Below are positions 1 through 8,207 of a stretch of 22,578 bases of DNA, piece by piece; the stretch's first letter is position 1; each line of letters begins with the position of its first letter. The stretch covers positions 1-22,578 of the forward strand of contig CALARM010001111.1 in NCBI GenBank assembly GCA_937888925.1, in the 5' to 3' direction. The translations under genes were made by a program, and so were the position numbers. Source of the DNA: an uncultured Synergistia bacterium (GTDB lineage Bacteria; Eremiobacterota; SpSt-956; JAKJGF01). The notes below the pieces were generated by a model. That model had not been told where the DNA came from. It saw only the letters and a list, made by a program, of their open reading frames with translations, and did not search any database.

Positions 1-78
1 AAGACATTTCAGTCTATACTCAGACAGTCCGGATTATGTAAAGAGGATTTTTATACAAAATGAAACATATTTCACTTT

Positions 79-306
79 TTAGAATATAGCTCCATATTGT
101 TTTAAGATTAGTTTTTCCTCTTCACTGGCCTCTAAATCTGAACTGAATTTTACTCCCTGAATAAATAGACCAAAAATATTTTGAATCGTTTTTAAACACT
201 CTCCGGTTTTTACATCCCATTCTTTGATTTTATTATCTTTTCCTCCAGAGATAATTTTCTCCAGATTCCAGCTGTATCTGATAGAATTTACTTCATTAAA
301 CCTTAT
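79..306 (-). pseudogene. C-terminal remnant of a WD40-repeat protein
   Basis: Reading the minus strand, an open frame of about 75 codons runs from just after a TAA stop (309-307) to a TAA at 81-79. It has no ATG and no convincing start. The translation contains one WD40 blade: an isoleucine-serine-glycine-glycine turn, then KDNKIKEWDVKTGECLKTI, which carries the typical D-x-x-I-x-x-WD signature. A short non-repeat tail ending in YGAIF follows. WD40 proteins need several blades, so this is the truncated tail of a longer gene that lost its 5' part, probably by rearrangement next to the CRISPR operon. It lies a few bases downstream of the last type III-D gene on the same strand, so it is probably read through but not translated. 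Positions 1-78 show nothing I recognise. Confidence 0.6.
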
Positions 307-314
307 TTATATAT

Positions 315-2639
315 TTATCTTCTGAGTTTTATCCTGGAAGGCCGTGGAAGTATGAGTCGATTTCTGAATTCATTCAGTTGCATATAATCTGTTTCTCCCT
401 GATTTTCCAGAGTTACTCCTCTGTTGAAATTTAACATGGCCATCAGGTCTTTTAATCTGTCAACTTCCCAGAGGCTGTTTTTATTTTCCCCTGCTTTTTC
501 AAGGACATATTTTTCAAAATCCTTTTTGAATTTATTAATATCTTTAGATTCATTAATATCCCATTCTCCGAAAAGACTTTCATAACGCTTTTTACGATCA
601 GATAAAAATAGTTCCGGAGTAATTTTTACAGAACCAAGCCCCAGAGCCTTACCCATTCCCATTTTATGACAGCATCCCTGAGGCAGATCAAGGGCAAATA
701 AAAGGGCTCCAAGTTCCACATCTGAAAGGTTTTCAAAACGAATTTTTCCTGCAAATTTTATTCCTTCCCTCACAGGGTTAATCCTGGTATATTGTTTAGG
801 GGAATCCTGTATCTCTTTCTTTTTTCCTTCCCAAATTTTCCCGGATTTATGCCAGTAAAGTTTATATCCCCTGATTGATGCATCGCTATTGTAATGGTTT
901 AATTTCTTTTTTTCATCAAAAGTCTGTACAAGATAATGCTGAAAAGTTGTAGGCTTTGGGGAAGATAAAATTTCTGGTGTTTTTTCACCTATTAAAATAC
1001 TATTTTGTCCATCCTTCAGAAAAGCATCTTCAAAAAATACTCTCCCTGCAAAAGTTTCCTCGTTACCGAAAATGGCTTCTGTAATATCAATCTTATTAGG
1101 ATCCTGTAACTCTTCAGGGATGTGTTCTCCTATGGTTTTTTCATAGGCAAGTCTGAACATACCTGTATGACCAAAGGATTTGACTTTTCCTTGATTATCT
1201 AAAATGTAGAAACAGGGAATACTATCACCTTCATCTTTTAATTTTTTCAATAGATCGGCATCTTCCTGCCGATTAACATCATCTTTATAATTTTTAATCA
1301 GTTCCTCAATTTTAAGAGGCTGAGTATTTGGATCTTCATCATTAATAACCCAGTGGAGATGTTTTTTATTGCCAAATTCTCCAGAAGCAATAATATAACC
1401 TTTTACCTGATGATTGTTACTTTTATTTTTGCTGACAGAAGTTAATTTTGCATATTTCAATGGATATGGAACTTCCTTACCTTGTCTATCTTTTCTATAA
1501 TGCGTATGTTTTTTAGGTTCTACAGGTTCAAAATAAACTTCTTTATAGTTAAAATTAGGTACAATAAAATTAGATGTTCCATCAACTATTTTTGTATTTT
1601 TATTAAAATTAACTCTATATATCTGGGTTCCTTTTATTGTTTTTGAAGGATATATTTTATATTCATTATTATTGACTTTTTTCAATATACCGGCCTTTAT
1701 TTTTGGATAGTAATTATCATTTTCATTGACCATAATTTTTTTATAATCTGAGCCCAGTGTTGATGTATCCGCAACAGCTCTAAAATATAGTCTTCTTTTA
1801 TCATCACAAAATCCAAATTTACCGAAGCTTACAATCTCTACTAAATTTCTTATCATTCCCCGTAATGAACTTCCAGGAATTCTGGTTTTATTCCCTGGAT
1901 TGAAAAAATCTGGATTTATAAATATTTCATTTTTTTTCTTTGCTTCGTCATCTTTCTTCATCTCATCTTCAGTGAGAGTATCTCGTATGTACAGAGATGT
2001 TTTTGTTTCAAGTTCAACCTCAATCCATCCTGTATGTCTTTCTTTATAATATTTATTAAAGTTCGGAATTTCGGAATAGTTCGTAATTACTTCCATTTCT
2101 TCTTCTATAAAACTCAATTTGTTCAATTTATTATTTAGTTCTTCCAAAGAAAATCCTCTATTTATGAGAGAATGTAACTTTTTTAGTTTATCACCGGAAA
2201 TTTTATTTTCAAGATTTTTTATAACTTCATCTGTTATTTCGAACCATGTCGGAAGTTTCTCTGCCTCTACGAAATGTTTATTCAAAGGGATAAAATTATA
2301 AGGTGCTCTGGCCTGTCTATCCTGGTGAGAAATATTATCTAAATGATCTATTTTCATATCTGTATTTACCTCTATAACTGAAGATTTATTTCTCTTCTCA
2401 GTATTGTTTTCTATTTTTGATGAAGATGTATTATTGGGAGTTCCATAAATGATTTTATCTTTTGTTCGTACCAGATCAATTCTTCCCTGAGTTCTTTCCA
2501 CCTCAACTATTGTACCGTCAGCAGGCATATCATCCGGTTTAATTCTGGGACAGGTCATTGTTTTACCACTTTCCATAAAATATATATCTGCCGCCCATCC
2601 TTTTTTTGTTTTCTTTATTATTAATTTCCCTTTTTCCAT
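315..2639 (-). CDS. Type III-D RAMP protein, Cas7 with insertion (TIGR03986-like)
   Basis: Large RAMP subunit of about 774 residues, last gene of the type III-D operon. The N-terminal ~60 residues form a small beta-rich, OB-like segment starting MEKGKLIIKKTKKGW. A charged linker follows. A Cas7-type RAMP core begins near residue 200, with the glycine-rich loop RIPGSSLRGMIRN near residue 255 and a long insertion. A second conserved stretch, CCHKMGMGKALGLGSV, lies near the C-terminus. Size and motifs match the family annotated TIGR03986, which corresponds to the Cas7-insertion subunit of III-Dv complexes. A GTG at 2654 overlaps the csx19 stop. I chose the ATG at 2639 because GGAGG lies about 8 bp before it. 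I infer that it caps the backbone and holds part of the CRISPR RNA. I could not identify a target-cleaving aspartate with confidence. Confidence 0.82.
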   Translation of the reverse strand: MEKGKLIIKKTKKGWAADIYFMESGKTMTCPRIKPDDMPADGTIVEVERTQGRIDLVRTKDKIIYGTPNNTSSSKIENNTEKRNKSSVIEVNTDMKIDHLDNISHQDRQARAPYNFIPLNKHFVEAEKLPTWFEITDEVIKNLENKISGDKLKKLHSLINRGFSLEELNNKLNKLSFIEEEMEVITNYSEIPNFNKYYKERHTGWIEVELETKTSLYIRDTLTEDEMKKDDEAKKKNEIFINPDFFNPGNKTRIPGSSLRGMIRNLVEIVSFGKFGFCDDKRRLYFRAVADTSTLGSDYKKIMVNENDNYYPKIKAGILKKVNNNEYKIYPSKTIKGTQIYRVNFNKNTKIVDGTSNFIVPNFNYKEVYFEPVEPKKHTHYRKDRQGKEVPYPLKYAKLTSVSKNKSNNHQVKGYIIASGEFGNKKHLHWVINDEDPNTQPLKIEELIKNYKDDVNRQEDADLLKKLKDEGDSIPCFYILDNQGKVKSFGHTGMFRLAYEKTIGEHIPEELQDPNKIDITEAIFGNEETFAGRVFFEDAFLKDGQNSILIGEKTPEILSSPKPTTFQHYLVQTFDEKKKLNHYNSDASIRGYKLYWHKSGKIWEGKKKEIQDSPKQYTRINPVREGIKFAGKIRFENLSDVELGALLFALDLPQGCCHKMGMGKALGLGSVKITPELFLSDRKKRYESLFGEWDINESKDINKFKKDFEKYVLEKAGENKNSLWEVDRLKDLMAMLNFNRGVTLENQGETDYMQLNEFRNRLILPRPSRIKLRR

Positions 2640-2653
2640 TAGTAAAACCTCCA

Positions 2654-3226
2654 CTAATCTAAATCATCTCTGTCATCTGTAAAACTTACAAATCTTGTAT
2701 CTATATATGTGGCCTGATGAACTTTATTGTAATCTATATAATTACGGGTTTTAATGAAAATTCGTTTTCTTTTATCTCTTTTAATATCAATATTCAAATC
2801 ATTGAAAGGAAGAACAAGAATAGTTCCTCTTTCTTCAGAAATTTTTGTAAAACCATCTAATGTTTTATTATCTGTTCTTGTTCCAAATAATACCTGATGG
2901 GCTTCCACTGCCTCAGTATTTTCTCCATCACTATCTATCCTCAATCTTCCTTTAAGCCCATCACTGCCTCGCCAGATAAGTAATTCCTCTGTCTTATTAA
3001 ATACTCTTATCCTCTGAAGGTATTTTTGTTCAAAAGCTTCACCATTATAAAATATGAATTTTCCATTTTCATATCTGCCTGCTAAAACTACATAATCCAT
3101 ATAGGCAACCACAAAGGATCTTATTTTTATATGTTCCGATATGATTCTTTCGACATCATTTATTTCAGGAATTGCCCTGACTTTTGAATTTATTTTTATC
3201 AGTTCCAATCCGTTATTTTTCATCAT
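2654..3226 (-). CDS. csx19: Csx19 (TIGR03984 family) type III-D subunit
   Basis: Protein of about 190 residues that I recognise as Csx19. Characteristic segments in order are: an N-terminal strand region with VVAYMDYVVLAGRY; QRIRVFNKTEELLIWRG (the 'R-x-F-n-x-x-E-L-h-x-W-R' signature) around residue 75; a Q-x-L-F-G-T segment near 115; and SEERGTILVLPF with a terminal Y-x-D-x-R-F-V-x-F motif. Csx19 occurs almost only in type III-D loci, where in III-Dv it is a structural subunit next to the Cas7 backbone. It has no known catalytic residues. The gene lies 15 bp after the double-Cas7 gene and directly precedes the large Cas7. Two consecutive ATGs follow a GAAGGTG ribosome site; either may be used. 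This gene is the strongest subtype marker in the operon. Confidence 0.85.
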   Translation of the reverse strand: MMKNNGLELIKINSKVRAIPEINDVERIISEHIKIRSFVVAYMDYVVLAGRYENGKFIFYNGEAFEQKYLQRIRVFNKTEELLIWRGSDGLKGRLRIDSDGENTEAVEAHQVLFGTRTDNKTLDGFTKISEERGTILVLPFNDLNIDIKRDKRKRIFIKTRNYIDYNKVHQATYIDTRFVSFTDDRDDLD

Positions 3227-3241
3227 TTTTCACCTTCTTCT

Positions 3242-4522
3242 TTAATAACTTACAAGGGCTTTAACCAGTTCTTCAAGTCTTTCTTTTGCTTCTTTTGATA
3301 TTTTATTATGATCACTTTCTATATGAACATCATGAGTATTCCAGGAAATATCGGCATAAGAACCATTAAAAACTCCTCTGCCTATATTTTTTTCTCCTCC
3401 CACTGCAAGGTCGCCTGTCCAGAGGTCTTTTAATACAAGAAGTATCAGCCCTGCTTCATAGGGTTCATATTTATTTATCGTAATCTTTACATTCCTTACC
3501 TTATCTTTAAAGTCCGTATATACAGGCATTGTGTCAAAAAGGGCAGATTCTATTGTTCCTCCTGTAAAACGGTCTATCTTTATCCTGTTATTAACTTCAG
3601 AGATAAATTTAGGTAAAATAACTTCTTCAACTCTTATTTTACCTTTTCTGGCTTTAGTAGATCTTTTTTCATCATCTACATTCCCGAAGAGTTTTTCTAT
3701 TATATCAACCGGTTTACCAAGAGTATTTATAATCCTTTCTGCTCTTGCCCTGATTGCCCCTTTAAGAGAACTTCCTGTAAGGACATTCTCTCCATTGGAT
3801 TTAATATGAACTGCATCGGGTTTTTCTGGATCGTCCGAATAGGAACGTATTATAAGAGAACTTTTTAAATCGAAGGTGGCATCTATCGAGAAATGTTCGC
3901 TTTTAATAGTAAAAGGTGTTTCTGAGATTACACTTTTCTTTGAAAAATCACTTTTTAGCCATCTCAGGACATCTTCTTTTTTAGAAAAATCAAAATCATA
4001 TAATTCTTTTTTATTAAGTCTCATTTTACCAAGTCCATTATTGGTTTTTGCCCCTATTCGAATATTTTCTCTCTCCAGTTCCTGGCAGATTGTAGTAATC
4101 ATTCTATGAATGAATTTTTTATCTGAATAAGAGACTTCTATATTTAGATTGAATTTTGCCCCTCTTTCAATAATCTGATAATCATATTTGCCTGTATCTT
4201 TAACTATCCCTTTTGTATTATCAATCCTTATACCATCCCTGATTTTAATGGTAAATTTATTTATACAACTCAGATCAGAGCAGAGAATGGAACTCTGATG
4301 TACTCTGGTAAAACCCCAGAAGGTTTCCTTTTGATTTTCAGTAATATCATCTGACTTTATATAATGTCTTAAAACACCGATGAAAGATGTGGCCGGTATA
4401 AATGGTTTTTCATCTTTATCCAGAATTACATCTATATCACTGAAATCATCATTACTGCTTCCTATAAGTGCTGGAGAAAGGAGTTCTATTTCCCCTTTCA
4501 GAATAATTTTTCCGTCTGACAT
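3242..4522 (-). CDS. Tandem RAMP protein, two fused Cas7 units (Cas7-2x)
   Basis: A 426-residue protein with two Csm3-like RAMP units in one chain. Unit 1 starts at residue 1 and has the loop PFIPATSFIGVLRHYI near residue 45; the usual glycine-serine-serine is altered here. Unit 2 starts near residue 215 and has VLTGSSLKGAIRARAERI near residue 245, plus a C-terminal glycine-rich GGEKNIGRGVF loop. Each unit carries an aspartate where Csm3 places its target-RNA-cleaving residue: D29 or D31 in unit 1 and D236 (in a PDAVHIK context) in unit 2. I therefore infer two target cuts 6 nt apart, as is usual for type III backbones. The start is 1 bp after the csx10 stop, so translation is probably coupled. 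The layout matches the Cas7-2x subunit described for III-Dv complexes. Lack of any hinge suggests a genuine ancient fusion rather than a recent joining. Confidence 0.8.
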   Translation of the reverse strand: MSDGKIILKGEIELLSPALIGSSNDDFSDIDVILDKDEKPFIPATSFIGVLRHYIKSDDITENQKETFWGFTRVHQSSILCSDLSCINKFTIKIRDGIRIDNTKGIVKDTGKYDYQIIERGAKFNLNIEVSYSDKKFIHRMITTICQELERENIRIGAKTNNGLGKMRLNKKELYDFDFSKKEDVLRWLKSDFSKKSVISETPFTIKSEHFSIDATFDLKSSLIIRSYSDDPEKPDAVHIKSNGENVLTGSSLKGAIRARAERIINTLGKPVDIIEKLFGNVDDEKRSTKARKGKIRVEEVILPKFISEVNNRIKIDRFTGGTIESALFDTMPVYTDFKDKVRNVKITINKYEPYEAGLILLVLKDLWTGDLAVGGEKNIGRGVFNGSYADISWNTHDVHIESDHNKISKEAKERLEELVKALVSY

Positions 4523-4523
4523 A

Positions 4524-6029
4524 TTATCTGTCTCCTTTCTCTTTTTTTCTCATAGTTGAAAAGAATGTTTTTAAATATAGCCGGTAAAGTTTATCACAGA
4601 ATTTAGGATCACCTGCCGGTGAGAAATTTATTTCTTTCGATAAGTCCCTTATATGTTCTTTTCCATTTAATATTTTATTTATATCAATCTGATAAGTTTC
4701 TAGAAATTTAAATAAAGTCTCTTTATTTGTTCTGCATCCATCCAGTTTATCTCTGGCAGTCTTTCTTAATTTACTCAGTTTATTGTGAAATTCTGCCTGA
4801 TTACACTCACCAACCATCATTTCCAGTTTCCCTAAGAGGGATTTTGTCGGTAATTTCTTGAAATCTCCTGCCTTTGTCATTGCACTCAATTTAATTTCTC
4901 TTCTGATATATTCTTTTACAGATTCTTCTATAATCTGTTTTGTAAGAGATGGTATATTGAAATCTGGCTTTGCAGTTTTTTTCTTTTTTTCTTCCTCCTT
5001 CTTCAATTCTTCTTCCTTCTGCCATCCGAATACAATTCTTCCAAAGCCTTCATGCCTTCTTTCTCCTGCACCTTCGGACTGAAGTTTCAGGATTCTTTCT
5101 TTATCTCCCTGTGGGATTTCAACAAGAAAGGTTGAACCTGCCTGAAAGGAAACCTCTGAAGGTTTTCTCAGATGCCATACTGATACAAAGTTTTCTATTT
5201 CCCCTGTTCTTATAAATGATTTCTTAATCTTTAATCCAAGATATTTCTCCAGAATGTTTAAATCTGTCGTTGAAAAACCGTTATCATTATAGATTATGAG
5301 ATCTGAAAGTAATGTTATAGAAGCTTCTTCTTCTATATCCAGACCTTCTATTTCAGAAGTAAACTTTTTTATATCTCTATCTATTTCTACTTTAATCCTT
5401 CCGTATTGAGCGTTTTTCGAACGTCCCAGATAGGCAATTTTTTCTTTTTCAAAGGTATTTATAAACTCCTTTAAGTCTGTTTCACTGCCTGTTATATTGC
5501 CTTCAAATATCTGTCCTTCATCAAGGGATTCATAATTGAAAATCAAACCTTCTTTACTTATTCCTGTCTCTCTGACTCTTGCATGATGAAAATTGAGAGA
5601 TTTTTTTATCTTACAGGTTTCCACCGTTTCATCTTCTATATATCCAAATCCCTGAAGGACTTTAGTTTGAATATCTTCATGGTCATCTTCTTCTATAAAT
5701 AGTAAATCAAAGATCTTCTGTTCGTCATTTTTTTCATGCTGAACAGACAGTGGAACAGGAAAATAATTCTTTTTCTTCCCATATTTATCAACATTACTTA
5801 TATAACCACCGGTAAACTTCAAATCTCCTTTTAAAAACCACCTGTAGAAATTGTCATCTTCATGGGCTTTATTTTTAAGATTTTTCTTCTTTATATAATC
5901 GGAAGCAAAAATACCAAGGACTGAATTTCCATTTATGAATTCACCTGTATTTACCGTATTTATATCTCCCACATTTGTAGTTATAAGAACAGGTGAGAGG
6001 GTTGTTATTCTGTAAGTTATTTTGTGCAT
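4524..6029 (-). CDS. csx10: Csx10 (Cas5-like) with C-terminal helical, probably Cas11-like, domain
   Basis: A 501-residue RAMP of the Csx10 type, the Cas5 equivalent of type III-D. The N-terminal strand (ITYRITTLSPVLITT) is followed by FINGNSVLGIFASDYI, the Csx10 version of the 'IPGS-x-LRGA-A' loop, then an F-x-G-G-Y-I turn. Near residue 320 comes GAGERRHEGFGRIVFGW, the conserved Csx10 glycine-rich loop. A lysine/glutamate linker (about 335-355) leads to about 145 residues that look entirely helical. No separate small-subunit gene is present in this operon, so I infer this tail is a fused Cas11. It overlaps the upstream cas7 by 13 bp, implying coupled translation. Cas5 would hold the 5' handle of the CRISPR RNA and Cas11 would contact the target strand. 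Csx10 identity is firm; the Cas11 assignment rests on helix pattern and gene absence. Confidence 0.8.
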   Translation of the reverse strand: MHKITYRITTLSPVLITTNVGDINTVNTGEFINGNSVLGIFASDYIKKKNLKNKAHEDDNFYRWFLKGDLKFTGGYISNVDKYGKKKNYFPVPLSVQHEKNDEQKIFDLLFIEEDDHEDIQTKVLQGFGYIEDETVETCKIKKSLNFHHARVRETGISKEGLIFNYESLDEGQIFEGNITGSETDLKEFINTFEKEKIAYLGRSKNAQYGRIKVEIDRDIKKFTSEIEGLDIEEEASITLLSDLIIYNDNGFSTTDLNILEKYLGLKIKKSFIRTGEIENFVSVWHLRKPSEVSFQAGSTFLVEIPQGDKERILKLQSEGAGERRHEGFGRIVFGWQKEEELKKEEEKKKKTAKPDFNIPSLTKQIIEESVKEYIRREIKLSAMTKAGDFKKLPTKSLLGKLEMMVGECNQAEFHNKLSKLRKTARDKLDGCRTNKETLFKFLETYQIDINKILNGKEHIRDLSKEINFSPAGDPKFCDKLYRLYLKTFFSTMRKKEKGDR

Positions 6030-6658
6030 ATCGTTTCCAGCCTTTCCAGAACAGATATTTTAGATGAACCTTCATAGAGATTACATTCTATTTCTCCAAA
6101 GCCACGGTTTCTTTTTGTGCCAATATGTCTCATATTTAAACAGGCGAGTGAAAGAGTATCTATGATAGAAGTGTCTTCAACCTGAATTTCTCCTGTAAAT
6201 TTATGACCTTTTTTTATAACCCTTATTGTCCTTAATGAGTGATCCTTTGCCACACCTGTGTCTTCATTAATAGCTGTCTGCTGCCTGATCTCTGTGAAGA
6301 AATTTATTATAGACTCTTCGGAGAGTAAGTTACTCTTTTTATAATATTGTAACCATGCCTTATTGGCCTGATAGTCTTCGATCGTTAAATTAGAAAAATA
6401 TACAGGGCATGATTTTTCCTGTCCTTCTTTACCGAAGGTATTATCTATATCCAGAGGAAAATTTATTCCTGAACTATTAAACATTTCAGAAACTTCTGTT
6501 GCCGAGTCCCTGAGACATCCTTTTATTCTTTTAGCGGGAATATAAGGGAGTCCGATTTCATCAAATACTATATCAGTATCGATAATCGCTCCGAATCCTT
6601 CTCCTGAACCTGTAAGAGTACTTGATTTAAGTGTTATTTCAATCGTGAGAGTTTTCAT
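6017..6658 (-). CDS. Csm3-like RAMP, single Cas7 of the type III-D complex
   Basis: A 213-residue single-domain RAMP. The strand TLTIEITLKSSTLTGSGEGF is followed by IIDTDIVFDEIGLPYIPAKR and the IKGCLRD helix. This is the Csm3 loop region with the serine-rich turn changed to AKRIKG. D27 or D29 sits where Csm3 has its target-RNA-cleaving aspartate, so one cut is expected from this subunit. The C-terminus has GTKRNRGFGEIECNL, the glycine-rich RAMP loop. Its ATG directly abuts the cas10 stop codon and its end overlaps csx10 by 13 bp. In III-Dv systems this Cas7 is fused to Cas5-Cas11. Here it is a separate gene whose end merely overlaps the next, so the locus looks like the unfused version of that architecture. 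Confidence 0.82.
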   Translation of the reverse strand: MKTLTIEITLKSSTLTGSGEGFGAIIDTDIVFDEIGLPYIPAKRIKGCLRDSATEVSEMFNSSGINFPLDIDNTFGKEGQEKSCPVYFSNLTIEDYQANKAWLQYYKKSNLLSEESIINFFTEIRQQTAINEDTGVAKDHSLRTIRVIKKGHKFTGEIQVEDTSIIDTLSLACLNMRHIGTKRNRGFGEIECNLYEGSSKISVLERLETICTK

Positions 6659-8191
6659 TTAAGCCTTCCTTTCTTTTAATAAAAAAGATGGATAGAATTC
6701 CATAATTTCAATCATATCAAAATAAGGAGTTTTCATAATTTCTTTATTTTTTTCACCTTTACTGCTAATATAAAGACTGAATTTATCATTTCGTCCTGAA
6801 AAGTCCGGAAGATTTCGTTCTCTATATTTTTGTTCAATAACAAATTTCCTGGCAGATTCTTCTCCTTCTGTTAAGACTTCTCTGAGTTCTTTTATCTTTA
6901 ATCTGGGAAATTTTTTCAGTTTTGCCGTATTATTTATGAGACTATCAAAATCATATTCTTCTTTTGTATGTAATCTATATGGTCTGAATAATAAATCTCC
7001 TCTGTCTGATTTATAATGGCTGTCTCTTATTTCCTTAAGTGTTCCTGAAAAACCACCGTAAGCCATATGAAAATCAAGCCATGAACCGTCATCTTTCTCA
7101 TTATGTCTCTTTTTCTTTGCATTTGAACATAACTGCTCTGCCAGTTCATAACCTCTGTAAAATGGGAATTTTGTCTTTGTAATTGCAATACCGGCGCAGG
7201 AACTCAGTGGTTTATTGTCACTTGCTTCTTCTTTTTCAAAAGCTTCCATAAATAATTTTGCAAAATAAATTCCGAGTTTCCCGTCAGATACAAATGTTAT
7301 ATCATCTCCACCAAGGATGATTGGACGTATTGGAAGAATTGTTTTATTATCTCTTTTTGATATAGCAACTTCTGAGTCAATATTATGAAAATCACTTATA
7401 ATTTCTCCCAGAAGTTCTCTGAAGGCGTTTTTCGTGGCTTTATTAACAGATAAAGACAGACGTCTTATTTCCTCCAGACTGTTACATGCCTGAAACCTTT
7501 TACCCATTCCGTTCCCATCAATATGAACTATGGCAATATGGCTGTCCTGTTCTTTTATCTGTCCCAGTTCTTCCAGATCATCTGTAAAGGTAAAATCTTC
7601 TCCCAGTAAATCCTTAAATTCGTTTAAAAGTTCTTTTTTAGCCATTACAGAGCCTTCGATTTTTGCATTTGTCACAGATGAAATATATTTTTCTTCACCA
7701 TGATTCCATACTTCCATAGAATATCCGCTGCGGGAACATTCTGCAGTTATTCCATGTCTCGGTAAAACGGTCTGAGGAATATATTTTGCTTTGTTGTTTC
7801 TTAAAAGTTTAAATAATTCTTGTAGAGAATCTTTAAATTTTTCCAGAACAAATTCTTTATAAGCTACTGCTGTCTTTATACCAGGAGTCTCAAGTAATAA
7901 GAGCTTTGTCCATTCCTTAATGAACTCTTTTGCTTTATTTTCTTCTTTGAAGAATAAAAGAGCATTACCTCCTCCTATGTACCCAACTTCAAATGGCTGA
8001 TTTTGAATATCTTTCCAGTCGTTTATATCAAATTTTAGATCTGGAAAAATTCCTGATACTGCCTTACTGAGTAACGAACTGTATATTTCCTGCACCAGAT
8101 ATGAAGCTCCAAGGTTTTCTTTGAGTTTATTACTTCCAAAAACATATTTTTGAATCGATACACTATCAATTAATACTGCACAAACCTTCAT
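6659..8191 (-). CDS. cas10: Cas10 of type III-D, no HD domain, GGDD intact
   Basis: A Cas10 of about 510 residues, shorter than HD-containing Cas10. The frame is open further upstream to 8239, but I chose the ATG at 8191 because GGAGGT lies about 6 bp before it and MKVCAVLIDSVSIQKYVFG is the usual start of the first palm domain. There is no HD nuclease domain at the N-terminus, so no Cas10 DNase activity is expected. The first palm carries HIDGNGMGKRF (aspartate near 225). The second carries ILGGDDITFVSD (GGDD at 294-297), the metal-binding site that makes cyclic oligoadenylate from ATP. A zinc-ribbon cluster is not evident. The gene starts 16 bp after the CARF gene and abuts cas7. It should scaffold the III-D complex and generate the second messenger upon target RNA binding. 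Confidence 0.87.
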   Translation of the reverse strand: MKVCAVLIDSVSIQKYVFGSNKLKENLGASYLVQEIYSSLLSKAVSGIFPDLKFDINDWKDIQNQPFEVGYIGGGNALLFFKEENKAKEFIKEWTKLLLLETPGIKTAVAYKEFVLEKFKDSLQELFKLLRNNKAKYIPQTVLPRHGITAECSRSGYSMEVWNHGEEKYISSVTNAKIEGSVMAKKELLNEFKDLLGEDFTFTDDLEELGQIKEQDSHIAIVHIDGNGMGKRFQACNSLEEIRRLSLSVNKATKNAFRELLGEIISDFHNIDSEVAISKRDNKTILPIRPIILGGDDITFVSDGKLGIYFAKLFMEAFEKEEASDNKPLSSCAGIAITKTKFPFYRGYELAEQLCSNAKKKRHNEKDDGSWLDFHMAYGGFSGTLKEIRDSHYKSDRGDLLFRPYRLHTKEEYDFDSLINNTAKLKKFPRLKIKELREVLTEGEESARKFVIEQKYRERNLPDFSGRNDKFSLYISSKGEKNKEIMKTPYFDMIEIMEFYPSFLLKERKA

Positions 8192-8207
8192 TTCTAACCT
8201 CCACAAT

